Of a stretch of 64,000 bases of DNA, positions 27,152-39,034 are shown one piece after another. The notes below the pieces were generated by a model. It saw nothing but the letters and a program-made list of their open reading frames with translations. It did not search any database and was not told the origin of the DNA. The position numbers and the translations under genes are program-made. The stretch is taken from assembly GCA_023055355.1 (NCBI GenBank), contig JALJCS010000020.1, forward strand, positions 7,733,001-7,797,000, written 5' to 3'. Positions within the stretch are counted from its first letter, which is position 1. The number at the start of each line of letters is the position of its first letter. The stretch is from Agelaius tricolor (Eukaryota > Chordata > Aves > Passeriformes > Icteridae).

Positions 27152-30100
27152 CTGGGGAGATGCCAGGAGGAGAAGAAAGACCATACAGTGATTGTCACTA
27201 CTCTGCACCAGTGCCAGGAAAGGCCACACTGCTTCACAGATTCCTTCCAGGTGAAGAAAGCATAAATCTCTTGGTATCAGTTTTGATTTTTCTTAACTGA
27301 AGTATTTCTACAGTAGCTGAGGATGCAGCACTTTTCTTTGGCAAAAGGGAATATTGTAACTGCACAAATTAAGGCCCTTCATATTTTCTGACCAAAAAAA
27401 TCCAGGCTCAAAGTATTCAGGGATTCTTTTTTCCTTTTCTGAATGGTGTGAACCTTTCCCTACAGTCTCTGAATACCCATAGAAGAATCCCCACCTGCCT
27501 ACAGCTCTGATACAAGTTTGCTCCAGTTACCCCATCATAAAATAGAGGAACATTGGACAGCACTGACAGCTCCACAGAGGGGCTGCAAGGGAAGGGAGCT
27601 GTAGGGTGGTGTACACATCTCCTTCACACTTCACACATACCCCACACCATTACTTAGGGCTTGCCTGAGGAACAGTTTATCTGATAAACCCCTTCAATGA
27701 TTACTCTTATTTCAGACTAACAAAGCAGCTCAGTTTGACTTCCCGACCCACTCAAGTCTAATTGCCCCATATGGACAAGCCCTTGCACAAGTAGCTTGGT
27801 ATATCTGTAGTTCCACCAAATGATCCACCTTGAGGGAACAAGAAAATTTCCAGGTCTGGCTTCCACATGAAAGGGATACAAGAAGAGTCTTTCCGAGTTC
27901 GGTACTGGCCAGAAGACAAGAATGAAACACATGTTTCTGATCATTTCAGAAGCTCCAAAAGAAGTCTGGTTCAGAGAATGGGCAAGAGTTTGAAGGGGAA
28001 TAGGGGAAACACATGTCCTGTTTGAATTGTAAGGTCTCATTTTATTATTAAGCCATCTTAGCCACTCTTAACACATGCATGTGAAGTGTCGACCCAGGGC
28101 AACGTGCAGAGTAGTTCATGATGCACATATTAGAAATTAAGACATTCTAGAGTTTGGAAACTGCTGAATTCAGCAATGTGGTCTGAGTTCATTGTAAAGA
28201 AAGATTAAAATGGAGATGAGAGTCTGAACTTGGACTCACAAGTACCAGGGCTTAGAGCACAGTTTATCTCAAATTATAGGCTGGTCTCTCTCCTTCCTTT
28301 CTCCCTGTTGCAGCTCCTGGGACTTGCCTTCTCTGTGTCATGTTCAGTGACTTTTTGCTTATTTTTCTGCCATCGGGAGAGATGCCACAAACCTGGAGCT
28401 GGGCCCTTCCACCCATTAATCAAAAGCTACAAGTGCTCTGCAGGGAGACAAAACCTCTGTGTGTTTTCTCTGATATTTCTGGAGCAAGGCATGGAGGGCA
28501 GGGGGGCTGGGCCAAGGACCCCTAGTTAGATTAACATTTTATTCAGAGACCTATTAATCAAAGTCAGAAGTGGCGTGAAGCAGCACCAAGGGAGAAAAAT
28601 AGCTGGACAATCAAGGCCCTTTCAAAAAAAACCCCAACCAACCAACCACCCAACAAAAAAAACCCCTCAGCTTGTCCTGATTTACTGCAACTCACTCACA
28701 GAACTAGGTGGGGAAGGGGGGATTTGCAGCCTCTATCCAAACAGGACTGGACCATGCAGGTAAATTCTGGCTTTTTTCACTTTAAGCAAACAACTCTCTG
28801 TATCCTGCCCTCAGCACCAGTCAAAAAGGTCCCTATCTTTCTTTCTCCAGAGCATAACGTGCTTTCATGCAAGCTTATACTTCTTAATTATTATTTTTGG
28901 AAGACTGCACAATTACACTCCTTTTTCTTACAAGGAAAGACAGGCACAGTTAACGGGAACAGGCCTGGCCAGCGTTCTGCAGGGCCTTTCGGGGAGGAGA
29001 TAAATGACCTTAACAGCACAACACGGACAGGAGTCAGGCGTGTACGCGTTGGGAGCCTGAACAACCCCGTGTTTGTTCCCTCTGGCACCGGCATTAACTC
29101 ACCATGAGACGAAGCACAGGGACACAGGTGGTGTGAGCCTGAAAACACGGAGATGCACTGGGCACAGTGCAAAAGGGGTACTTTCTTTTAAGACAGAGAT
29201 CAGCCCGGGAAGAATTCAACCCTCAACTCTACAGTTTGCCTCAAGAACACAGCCACTGAAGCTCTGCATGTCTCAGTGAGAGTCCAGTCCCTCTCTCTGA
29301 TTTCTGTCTCCTCAGGCTGTTGGAAGATGGTACCTCAAGGACCTCTGAAATCTCAAGGCACAGAAGGGAATTGAGCCCCATGATCCCAAAGGGTGATAGC
29401 ATTAACAACATTATTCTGAAGGGGCTCAGCCAGTAAAACCACATAAATTAAACAGTCCTCAGAGGAAAACCTTCTGCTTTCCTCTGAAAGTGGGGCAAGC
29501 CTCGTGGAAGACAGAAGATAAGGACTAAGCTGGATGGCAATATTATGACCAGTCATGTCAAGCAGTTTGTGGGAAACTATAGCAGCTGCCTTATACAATG
29601 ACAACTTTGCCACAAGGAAGAGGAGATGGGGAAAACTATGATTGCATTCTCTGCCCAGAAAAAAACCAAGGCATCTCCAGCAGCTTTGGGTTGGTTTTCT
29701 CCCATGGCAAGTTCCTGGCAGCTGATGACAGCAAGGAAACTTAGGGAACTTAATCCCTTCTCTCTTCCTTAGGCTTCTGCCCCCTCCAATCCCAAAACAC
29801 AAGTATATGGAGGAAGAAACAGATTTTTCCTGTACAGATACACAAGACGCCAGGCAAAGAGAGGCTTGTGGAATGCACAGTCCAATGGATCTAGTTTCCC
29901 AGAAAGACTGGCCTGGCCTTAGCAGAGGGTTAATTAACTCTGGCAGCTCAGGGCTGGAAAACGTCCACTTCATGCACTGGAGTGCCTGGCCACGGGTGAA
30001 GAGAGGGCCAGGCAAACCAGAAGGGCAAAGGTCCATCTGCAGACATGTACAAAAAGCTTGGCTGGGCTTGTGCCTGGGTCCTGAGGGAGGAACACAAGAA

Positions 30101-33100
30101 AGGTTTAGCCAATTGCTATAGCCAGTGCAGGGTCTTGTGGGTGCAAGGGGAGAACAGCAAAACCACAAAAGAGCTAGAAAAACACAGCCATGCCAGGCGT
30201 AGGTGGAGATGCATTATCATAGGAGGCAGGCGCGCACTCTGCCCTCCCTCTCTAGGCATCACAAGTGTCTTTGTACCTCAGCCTCCAGTCAAAATGGCTG
30301 AGGGCCTGATGGGGCCTAGAGACACATTCCTCAGTGGGTGCTGGGGTTCACAAGTAGGGAAGCCAAGTGCAGCACTGCGGCACAACAAAGAAATGAAGTT
30401 ACTCCAAGGCCATGCAGACCTGATGAAAGCAGGATTTGGCTTCCCTTGCACACTGAAAGAGGACACTGTCCCATATCTCTGTGCACGCTTGAGTGAAGTG
30501 TGTTCAAGACAGGAGACTTCTGTTCCCATTGCTAGTTTTGCACATTGCCAGACTGCAGGATACATTTCATGGTCAACAAGAGCAGAGTCAGGGAGATCTT
30601 TTCCCAGTGAAACAGCTCCCAGCTGCATCACACATGAAAAAATGCCCTTGTTCCCCATTATTCCTCTAGCACCTAGGATCTGGGTACTTTGAGAAGGCTC
30701 CTGGCAGCGTTTTACAAGACTTCTGTGAGGTGGCAGCAGCTGCCCATGTGAGCCCAGGGTCTGGAGACAGACACTGCTTCCCAGCCCCTGATGTCAACCA
30801 GTAAACCAACTTTTCCATCCTCTGACTTACTGAAACCTAGAGGGAGCTTGGCAATTAGCTTAACCACGAAGAACAGGAGACCATGGTGCCTCTTCTCCAG
30901 TGTTTGAGAAGGAAGCAAGGAAGAGCTACGTGCAGAAAATGCACCTTGGGCTGCACATCCTTCCCTCTCCCTTCTGAGGAAGGTGGTGAAAAATGCAGGG
31001 GTGTTCAGTCCCAGATTTGCTGATGTGTTCTGGGAGAGCAGGCTCTCTTCCCCTGCTTCAGTTTCTCCATCTTTGCAATAGGTGCAACAAGTGGTATCCA
31101 GCTTGGCAAAGCCCTCCAAGATCCATTGATGAGAAGGACCTATGAGACAGCTGGTATTGTTTTACTAATTATGTTCCTCACACTTCCTAAAACAGCAGGT
31201 TCATCACAAGGTAGGGAAAAGGAGGAACTGTGCCTGGAGCTATTTTAAAGTGTCCCACCATCCAAAAGATAAAAGACCAAATTCTTTATGCTGTGTTAGA
31301 ATAGAACAAGAAGCAAGTTGGGAGCTTACCTATCTGCCTGGGAAAGCCACTGTGTAGCAAAAGGAGGGTGAGAAATTAACACAGAATTTCTGTGATTCCT
31401 TGGCTCACTACTCAAGATGAGTATCACAGCCATAAATATTTGAGGGAAATACTACACCTAAACAAAGGAAAGTAAGGTTCAAACAGAATTGTTTGCAAAG
31501 AATAGGGAAGAAAAAGAGAAGGAAGACAGGCCAGGAGGTATTGGACAAGCCAAGGAAAACATTTTGAGAACACCATGCCACTTAGTGCAGTCAAATGTAT
31601 TTCAAAAGCAAGGAAATAGTTTTTCAGAAGTTACTGCACAGCCCAGCTGTAGGCAGGAGGCATTCTGTTGCCCCTGCTTTGAACCAGACATATCCTCTCT
31701 TTCTGTCCAGCATTTTTCACTCAGAAATTTCAAAGCACTTACAGATGTTCAAACTTAGCATACTTCCGAGATTAACTTTCTAGATTAAGTTTCTTAATAA
31801 CTCTACTCCATAAAATAGACTTCAGCTTTTTCCTTCTGCCCACAAAGGTCCTGCAAATGCTGCTTTGCTATGAAGTATTCATGGCAGCCCCCAAGTTCTT
31901 CTGTTTTCCTCTCCATTACAAGTGCAGCAGCTCAAATATGTTTTATGTACAACTTGGCATAGACTGACTTGGGTACAGTGCCTCCAACAAAAGAGCCTTC
32001 CTGTCCTGTGTTCTGCAATAGGGCTGGATTAGCCAGAAAGGTAGGAGGGCAGGGCAAGAGGAGAGAAAGTGAGCACCCAGACAGGCAAGGGAGTCCTGGC
32101 ATTCCTCTCTGAGCCTGTAACCAGATCCTCCCTCCTCTGTTATTCTTGCCACTCATTCTCAATCTGGAGGAATTGCTGAGGAGACAACTAGGCCAGCTCA
32201 GTAGGCACTGATTCAGCGTTTGTAAATACTCAGTAATCAGCCCAGATCAAGCTCTTGTTGCTGGGAAATTGCCCATCAGGTCTACTCCTTTATTCTGCTC
32301 ACCCCTGGTCTTTTCCTGGTTGTGTGCACAGCCTTCATCCTGTGGCTGTTTGCTCAACTCCACAGTGAAGTTCTTCCTTAGCTGAGTGAGGAAACCTTTT
32401 CCAGGCACCTCACAGCAGCAAATGAACAGCCAGCAGGGAATGCTTCCATACACCTGCCAGGGACCTCTTCATCTTTGCAGAGCTCAGGTCAAACCTTCCT
32501 GGCTCAGGAAATCCAAGGGGAAACTGCCTGGTGGAGAGCAGCCCATTTCATCCCATATGAGGATCACGGGGAATCCACCCGTGGCCCAAGCATTCTGGGG
32601 CATTGCTCTCGAGAAGACAGTGCCCCATGGCATAAAACACCTGCCCCCAGCAGCAGGCCAGGAGGTCACTGGTCATTGCACTACCAAGGACCATTTACCC
32701 CAGACAGAGCCTCCTGCCTGTGCAAGATACAAAGCTGGTGGAAACCATTCTTGAACTATTTATTTTTTAATATGAAACCCCCCTTGGCACAACCAAGGAA
32801 CAGTTGGTGTATGCATTTATTTTTAAGACACAGATTAAAAAATATATAAATCAGTGGACTTGTTTAGCTGTCTGTTTTCCAGTTAACAAATACTGAGGCT
32901 CCAATTTTTGGATTAGTTATTTTTCACTTAGAGAGTCAAGTGTGTTGCTAGTAGGCAGGCGAGTGAGCATGAAGATGAATGCACCAGTTGTATGCTCTGG
33001 GTTTCAGCTGAATTGCTTCCAAGACAGATTTTTTTTTTTCCCTCTAAGATGGGAAACATCCGAGATAATTTCCCATCCCACATGGATTTCACAATTTCCC

Positions 33101-34629
33101 ATCCCTGGGAACATAGAGTACCTAGTAGATGGGGCCCTACAGACATCTACAGATAAAGGCAAGGCAAGGTAGGAATGCTGGAAACTCACAGACAAACGGG
33201 GATTGAAATTACATGCTAATTTTTCCACAGCTAATTAATCACTGGAACAAGTTTAGGGAATACAGTGCCCAACCTTCATCCCAATTTTCTTTCATTTTGA
33301 CAGGACTCAGATGCTTTCTGTGGTTTTAGAAATACTTGCTTTACTGTACATAACTAATGTTACACTACCAAGACATGCATAATCCTGTGCTCCTGCCCCA
33401 GAACTGGGCCTCCCTGCATTGGATCTTCTTAAAGAGATTCCTCTTGGCAGTTTGTGTGCACAGCCCAGCACATGCTCCAAAGGCTGAACCCTGAGCTGCG
33501 CTGAAGTCAATGGCACAATAGAGCAGGGCCAGGATTTCACTCCACTCCCTTCAGGCTTCACATGCTTTCAGCAGATGCATTCCCAAATTATTTTTTACTA
33601 CACATCTGGAACACAAAGTAGGGCACTGGATTATTGCAACACAGAGCAACTTACCCACAGCTGACTTCTTCCAGAGAGTGAACACCACCACAGAGTTCTG
33701 CACTTACCGAGGAGCTTCCTTTCAGATATACACACAGGAAAACACATCTCATGATATATTTCCAAATTACAGACAATACAGCACCCTCTCTCCATCTCTA
33801 CCTGGTGTAAGTATATCTCTTTATTCCTCTCAACACAGAAACAAAAACTAATACAGTATTCTTTTTTTTTTTTCTCAAATCCAGCAATGGACAGAATACA
33901 AAACACTGCTGTAGGAAACTGCATGGGAATTTGCACACTGAAATTCACACACAGCACTTGGAGAGAGTTTCCCTTCATTTAGACAGCACAGAAATGACAA
34001 TGCTGCTTCTTGTGCTCTTTGAAGTCTCAGGAAAAAAGGAAAAGAAGCAAAGGGATCATTAAAATGCCGTTCTTGATGGATAGTGGCAAGAGGGGATGAC
34101 AGGAGAGGAAGTAATCAAGAACACCAAGGTCTTGCTTTCAAAGCCTCCTCCTGCACTGGATGATCAAATTAATAAGTTTGTTGGGTTTGCTGCAGCTCGG
34201 CCATCAGAGAGCCAAACATGGGAAAGCAGCAATCTGTATTTTATGTACAACTTGGGAAATGCTGACAGCAGTGGGAAGGGTGTGGAAGAGCAGGTACAGA
34301 CAGAATAGGCAGCAGCTCACAGCAGAGCTGAGGACGAGGCAAGAAGGACAACAGCAGTTAGGCTGGAAGTGAGCAGCCAGTCCAGGCAAGAGGCTCTGGG
34401 CTGGACCTGGAGAGAAGTGTCTTAAGGCAGAAAAACACATACAACTGCACAGGGAACTTGCCCTCCACTTTGGAGGTGTTAATGGGTACAAATTCCCTGC
34501 AGCACATGGGGATTTATGGAATCTAAATATAAAGCCCAAGTCCCACTGACTCTCATTTTGTCTCAGTCCCCACAGAACAAAGATTTCATGTTTTACTTCC
34601 CTTCTCTCTCCCTTCAAGAATCAAGGCAG

Positions 34630-34674
34630 CTGACCCAATATGAAGATTCACCTGTGAGAGGTACAAAACAGCCC
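34630..34674. repeat. 45-bp direct repeat, copy 1
   Basis: This segment recurs at 35,227-35,271 with 44 of 45 bases identical; the single difference is T versus C in the CCCAAYATG word. Flanks on both sides diverge quickly. On the minus strand it contains TTTTGTACCTCTCACAG, a good splice-acceptor shape. The function is unknown. Confidence 0.9.
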
Positions 34675-35226
34675 GGAGAAAAGCCTTCATTTCACCAGCA
34701 GGTTCATTCAGAGAGATCACGACACAGCACATAAGGGAGCCATTGTTTCTGGAATAAAATCTCCATTTGAGCTCTCTTCTTTGGCCATGATCAATGGGAG
34801 GAATTAAAGTCTCATCCTGGGAAAAAAACCAGCTTGCTAACACTGTGTTGAAAGATCGGGTAATGGAGATACAGAGCAAGTGTGGGCACCCATATAATCC
34901 TTTGGTGAGCTTGAGAATGCTGGAGGTAAAAGCTCCCCAAACACAGGCACATCCCTTATCATACCCTATGAGAGACAACCAAGTCAAGGGCTAGGAGTCC
35001 TAACAGGAGCTGTTGGTATTTCACAGTCCTTTGATCCAGATTTCAGCTCCCCACAGCTCCTTCCAGTGCAGGGGCATTTCAATTCCATGGGTGCTTACAC
35101 AGCTGCCTGTTCAAGCCTCTGCATTTTCTGTCCCACAGATGCACAGAGCCAACCCCAACAATTTTGAGTCCTCTTTCCTACATAGCCCTGGGGTATTCTG
35201 AGAGCACCCACCTCCCACTCACCCTC

Positions 35227-35271
35227 CTGACCCAACATGAAGATTCACCTGTGAGAGGTACAAAACAGCCC
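35227..35271. repeat. 45-bp direct repeat, copy 2
   Basis: Second copy, 597 bp from copy 1, in the same orientation and 44/45 identical. In both copies the plus strand can be read as LTQ(Y/H)EDSPVRGTKQP. The one difference would change the residue, so there is no sign of coding constraint. Confidence 0.9.
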
Positions 35272-38049
35272 AGGCACCTTCCCTTCTCCAACAGGCATGT
35301 CAGTGAAAACCCACTGCCCTCACCACTCAGTGACCATGGCAAGAGCTTTTTCTACCACCTGCCAAAGGATGGACTGCCACCCTCCAAAACTCATCAGACT
35401 AAACACACACAGAGAACCAACCCTATTTACATCATGGCCACAACACCGTGGTGACCACCTCCCCCCCCTCTCTGTTTCAGTCTGATGCTTTGAAACAACA
35501 ACGAGATAAGGAGCTTTTTACTTAGTAGCTACTAAATAAACTAAGTTACTACCCAGAAGAAAAAATAGTAGTTACTGGTTCAAAAGCAGCAAAGTCTGCT
35601 GCTTGGGCAACTAAGTCTGCAGCATCCCTGTTAGCCTCTGGCTGACATCACACTTGCCTTCACCCTCCCCCAGGCCCAAATCTCACGTGTATTTTACTAT
35701 TCAAAGCAAACAGGAGTTTAACAGCGATTTGCTGCCCTCTCCTGAGCAGGCCCAGTGCCTGTCAGTACTGCAGTGGCTCTGCAGACACTTTCCTTCAGCG
35801 AGCACAGCTGCTCCCATGCAGAAGGAATGGCACTGGTGTGGAACCAAAGAGCTGTGACAGGGCAGGTTAGAAGTGATCATCAGCTGTGACAGACCAGGAC
35901 GGCAGATCAGCTACACAGCCTGAACCTTTTGGCATCCACAGAGAGCATGCTTGGCATTTTGGTTTTGTAACTCTCAGGTTAATTTTCCTCTGTGGAAATA
36001 CAAAGAAATACCTCCCAGCATATTCTGTTCTCAATAGTCACAAACAATTCAGAGCAGAAGCAGGCCATATATAAAAAAATAGAAAAAAAATTACTTGTAG
36101 ATTTAATTTGTAGGGTAATTTGAGGAGGTTTTTTTTTTACTAAACCCACTTAAATCTTTTATATCCTCCAGCAGTGCTCCCTCCTGTCCTTCCTACCTAG
36201 ACATACAGTGTGTACACACACACTATCTTCAGAACAAAACAATGCAACCTGCTGCTTTCAATGCACTTCCCCATGATAACTTATCTTTTGCAGAAACCTG
36301 TTAAATTAAATTGTGCTCTCCATTAAAGCCCTCCAAATAAGGCCTATGAACCTGAGGGAGCCTTTGTTTTCATATGCAAATATAGACATAAAAAAAGTAA
36401 AAGTCACTTCTAAACATTTCTCAAATCTTTGTTTTTCCATGTTTTTCCATCCTAGGACAGATAAGATGTCCCATGATGTGGAATCAACGCTGTTTTCTTG
36501 GCACTCTCTCTGGGCTGCCCTTCATGCTCCAATCCTGAAGGGAAATGAGGGGTTTAGAGAAGGCCAGGCAGCCTCATATTCATGACCAAGAAAAATGCCT
36601 CTACAATTTGCAAACAATGCAACAAATGCCAGATCAGGCTGCCACCAAGGCATCCACTGAAAGTTCTCACTCGGGCACACGCACAGCACCCAGCCCTGAC
36701 TGCATGAGAGGGATATGCCACACTCCATACTACCTCCAAGCACTGCCTAATCTGCAAGTGCTGCATGGAATTGCCTGTCCCAGTGACCAAGCCCTGCAGA
36801 GGGTGATAATGAGTCGTTGCCTGTGTGTACAGATGTGATATTTTCACTGCACGCCTGAGGGTGCAGAACCCATGAAATTGTAAATAAAAGAACAGGGGCA
36901 GGTTCCCAAGGGTCACATGGACCCGGGCAATCTGTAAACAAGGGCCTGCAGCAATCTCGAAGCAAAACAGAACCACAATCACCGTATGCTACAGGGACTG
37001 TGGGATTATGGGCTAAAATTCTCTGGGCTCCAAAATCAGCTTGCTCTGCTTTCAAGCCATCTTTTTCTCTATAAAACATGCAGAAGTCACCACAAAGATA
37101 ACTGAGAAACAAGGCATTTGGAGGAAGAAAAAAGCAGTGTGCTTCCCCAATGTCATCTACCAACCATTTGTTCCTTCACTCAGGAAGTGCTGACCTGCTT
37201 TTTAGACAGCTCAGGTTTGGAGCTCTGCATCATGGAGGCTGCAAACACCTTGGTCTGGTCTCCCAGGTTTCTTTAACCTGGTAACTTTCAGAGAAAGGAG
37301 CTGCTTGGAAGCATCTGAACCTTTGGCAAGGCAGCAGACTGTCCAGCAGGCCTGGCAGCCCAACCCTGCATGGCATGGGCTTGGATTGGCCTCGATACTA
37401 GAAAATTATTTGCAAAGCAGCTTAATAGCTTGTGCTTATTATGTTTGCCATATTTCACTGCTGCTTCCCCTTCAAAGCGTCTGTGCATGCTTGGACAGTG
37501 TCCCTTCAGAATGAAAGCCAGTTCTCCTTTAAATGACATCCCAGCAGATCCTCCACTGGGTAGCAGAGCAAGAAAGCATCTGTGACATGCAGATTCCTGA
37601 GCCAGGAGAAGGCAAGGTATGCAGGCTCTGGATTTATGGATTAGACATGCTGCCATGGCACACAAATCACTCTGCACTCAGTGCAATTCATTATCACAGT
37701 GCCATGGCTGGTCACATTTTTCACAGGTGCAAATAACGCCAAAAAGGCTTTTAAACTTCCATGTGCCAAGACTTAGTGATGCAGAGCCAGGAGCCCTCCT
37801 GCCTGCTCAGGGAAGCAAAACCAAAGCCAGCAGTTGTTCTGTCTCTCTGGACACACTGAGCCATGAAGGATTTTCAGCACCCCATGGCAGTGTCAACAGA
37901 CTAAGCTGTCACAGGGCTGGGACTGTGCCTGCTCCCAGTTCAGCCTCTCCCAGCAACTGAACCTGTTGAACTGCCCACATGCACCAGCAGCACCTTCTAA
38001 CCCAGGTAAATTCAGCTAAAAATCTGCAGAACCCAAAAGCACCGGGTAC

Positions 38050-38133
38050 TGCAGTGAAAAGCCCCAGGTGCTCGGGGCGGTGGTGCTGATGGAGCTGAGG
38101 CGGGAAGATGGAGGCCTGTGGGACCCCTCACGG
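38050..38133 (+). repeat. Inverted repeat, left arm (84 bp)
   Basis: The arm starts TGCAGTGAAAAGCC and ends CCCCTCACGG. It is the reverse complement of 38,474-38,557 with about six mismatches (roughly 93% identical by eye). It lies just outside the CpG island, while its partner lies inside, so it has exchanged some CpGs for TpG (for example GGCGGTGGTG against GGCGGCGGTG). Confidence 0.9.
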
Positions 38134-38400
38134 AGCACCAATCTGGACCTCTCCACAGAGAAGGCTCCTTGGTGGACCTGTGTCCCTCCTTGGAGGTCGT
38201 AGTCATAGTGATATTGCAGGGAGTACTGGTGCAAGAGGTGCAGTTCCCAGAAGAAAAAATAAATCTGAGTTAGACCCCCATTTCCTTGGGTGCCTTGCTG
38301 CCACATCCAGTCAGACCAATGCCACAGGGGTTAGTGCTGGAGGGACACAGCAAGGAAATGGCAGAAGGAGACACCCAAGGCAGAGCCCCATGTTACTCAC

Positions 38401-38454
38401 CTCAGTCAGGCTGGCCCCGGCACACACAGCATCGGGAACGTCCTTCTGAGCCAT
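38401..38454 (-). other. Exon-like stretch at a CpG island with a good donor
   Basis: On the minus strand an ATG at 38,454 opens 18 codons (MAQKDVPDAVCAGASLTE) that end exactly at GAG|GTGAGTAAC, a near-consensus donor in phase 0. The stretch lies at the downstream edge of the CpG island. It could be the first exon of an unrecognised protein gene or of a long non-coding RNA transcribed towards lower coordinates. No matching second exon was found. Confidence 0.25.
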
Positions 38455-38473
38455 CGACTCCACCGCGCGCTGC

Positions 38474-38557
38474 CCGTGAGGGGACCCACAGGCCTCCATC
38501 TTCCCGCCTCAGCTCCATCGACACCGCCGCCCCGAGCACCTGAGGCTTTTCACTGCA
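38474..38557 (-). repeat. Inverted repeat, right arm (84 bp)
   Basis: Partner of the left arm at 38,050-38,133. The arms are separated by a 340-bp spacer, so a transcript across both could fold into a long hairpin of about 84 bp. The arm lies within the CpG island. Confidence 0.9.
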
Positions 38558-38746
38558 ACGCCTGGTGCATCTGGGGCTAGCGCGGCTCCCTGGGCTGAGC
38601 TGAGCCGAGGTGAAGCAGCCTGAGGCAGGGAAAAGCCCCAGGACTCCCTTCTTCCCCTCAGGCGGCGCCGGAGCGCCCGGACCGGCTCCTTCAGCTCCTT
38701 CACCCGTCACGGGCTCCCTCAGCGGCCCGGGGCAGCGGCCAGCGGG

Positions 38747-38761
38747 CCGCTAGGGGGCGCT
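38747..38761 (+). promoter_or_regulatory. CTCF-like motif, forward
   Basis: CCGCTAGGGGGCGCT fits the CTCF core (CCRSYAGRKGGCRS-type) on the plus strand. It lies 14 bp from a second, oppositely oriented match. Motif only; occupancy is unknown. Confidence 0.55.
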
Positions 38762-38775
38762 CGGCGGCCGCGGGG

Positions 38776-38791
38776 CAGCGCCCCCTGGAGG
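38776..38791 (-). promoter_or_regulatory. CTCF-like motif, reverse
   Basis: Read on the minus strand it is CCTCCAGGGGGCGCTG, a good CTCF core. With the forward match it forms a convergent pair at the edge of the CpG island, between GP1BB and the gene-poor region. Confidence 0.55.
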
Positions 38792-38814
38792 TGTCCGTCA
38801 CTGCCCCGGGTCCC

Positions 38815-39024
38815 TCACTGCCCTCCCTGCCCCGTGTCCCGCCACTGTCCCTGTTCAGTCACTGCCCTCCCTGCCCCGTGTCCCGCCACTGTCCCTGTTC
38901 AGTCACTGCCCTCCCTGTCCCGTGTCCCGCCACTGTCCCTGTTCAGTCACTGCCCTCCCTGTCCCGTGTCCCGCCACTGTCCCTGTTCAGTCACTGCCCT
39001 CCCTGCCCCGTGTCCTGTCACTGC
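38815..39024 (+). repeat. 44-bp minisatellite, about 4.8 copies
   Basis: The unit begins TCACTGCCCTCCCTGCCCCG and ends CCACTGTCCCTGTTCAG, 44 bp in all. Copies start at 38,815, 38,859, 38,903, 38,947 and 38,991, and the last is diverged. The C-rich strand has few stops, so several frames remain open; these are repeat by-products. The copies differ at a C/T in CCCTG(C/T)CCCG. Confidence 0.95.
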
Positions 39025-39034
39025 TCCATTACTG

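Larger units (their letters stand above)
27160..38040. other. Gene-poor region
   Basis: No recognisable exons. The longest open frame is 271 residues on the minus strand at 29,353-30,168. It is Cys- and Trp-rich and unlike any family I know. A patch at 28,860-29,110 carries CpGs (GTGTACGCGTTGGGAG) and TTAATTATTA-type words and may be a conserved non-coding element. An A/C-rich CAAC/CCAA run lies near 28,630-28,670. The 45-bp direct repeats are listed separately. Confidence 0.45.
38455..38830. promoter_or_regulatory. CpG island (candidate promoter)
   Basis: About 375 bp of high GC with dense CpG, such as CACCGCGCGCTGCCCG and GGCGGCGCCGGAGCGCCCGG, in otherwise CpG-poor surroundings. It holds the right arm of the inverted repeat and two CTCF-like motifs and borders a 44-bp minisatellite. 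No known gene starts here. GP1BB ends 1.6 kb away and reads towards the island. Confidence 0.75.

Noticed and set aside
1..38000. Search for TBX1 T-box exons
   Set aside because: None of the expected T-box peptides was seen on either strand.
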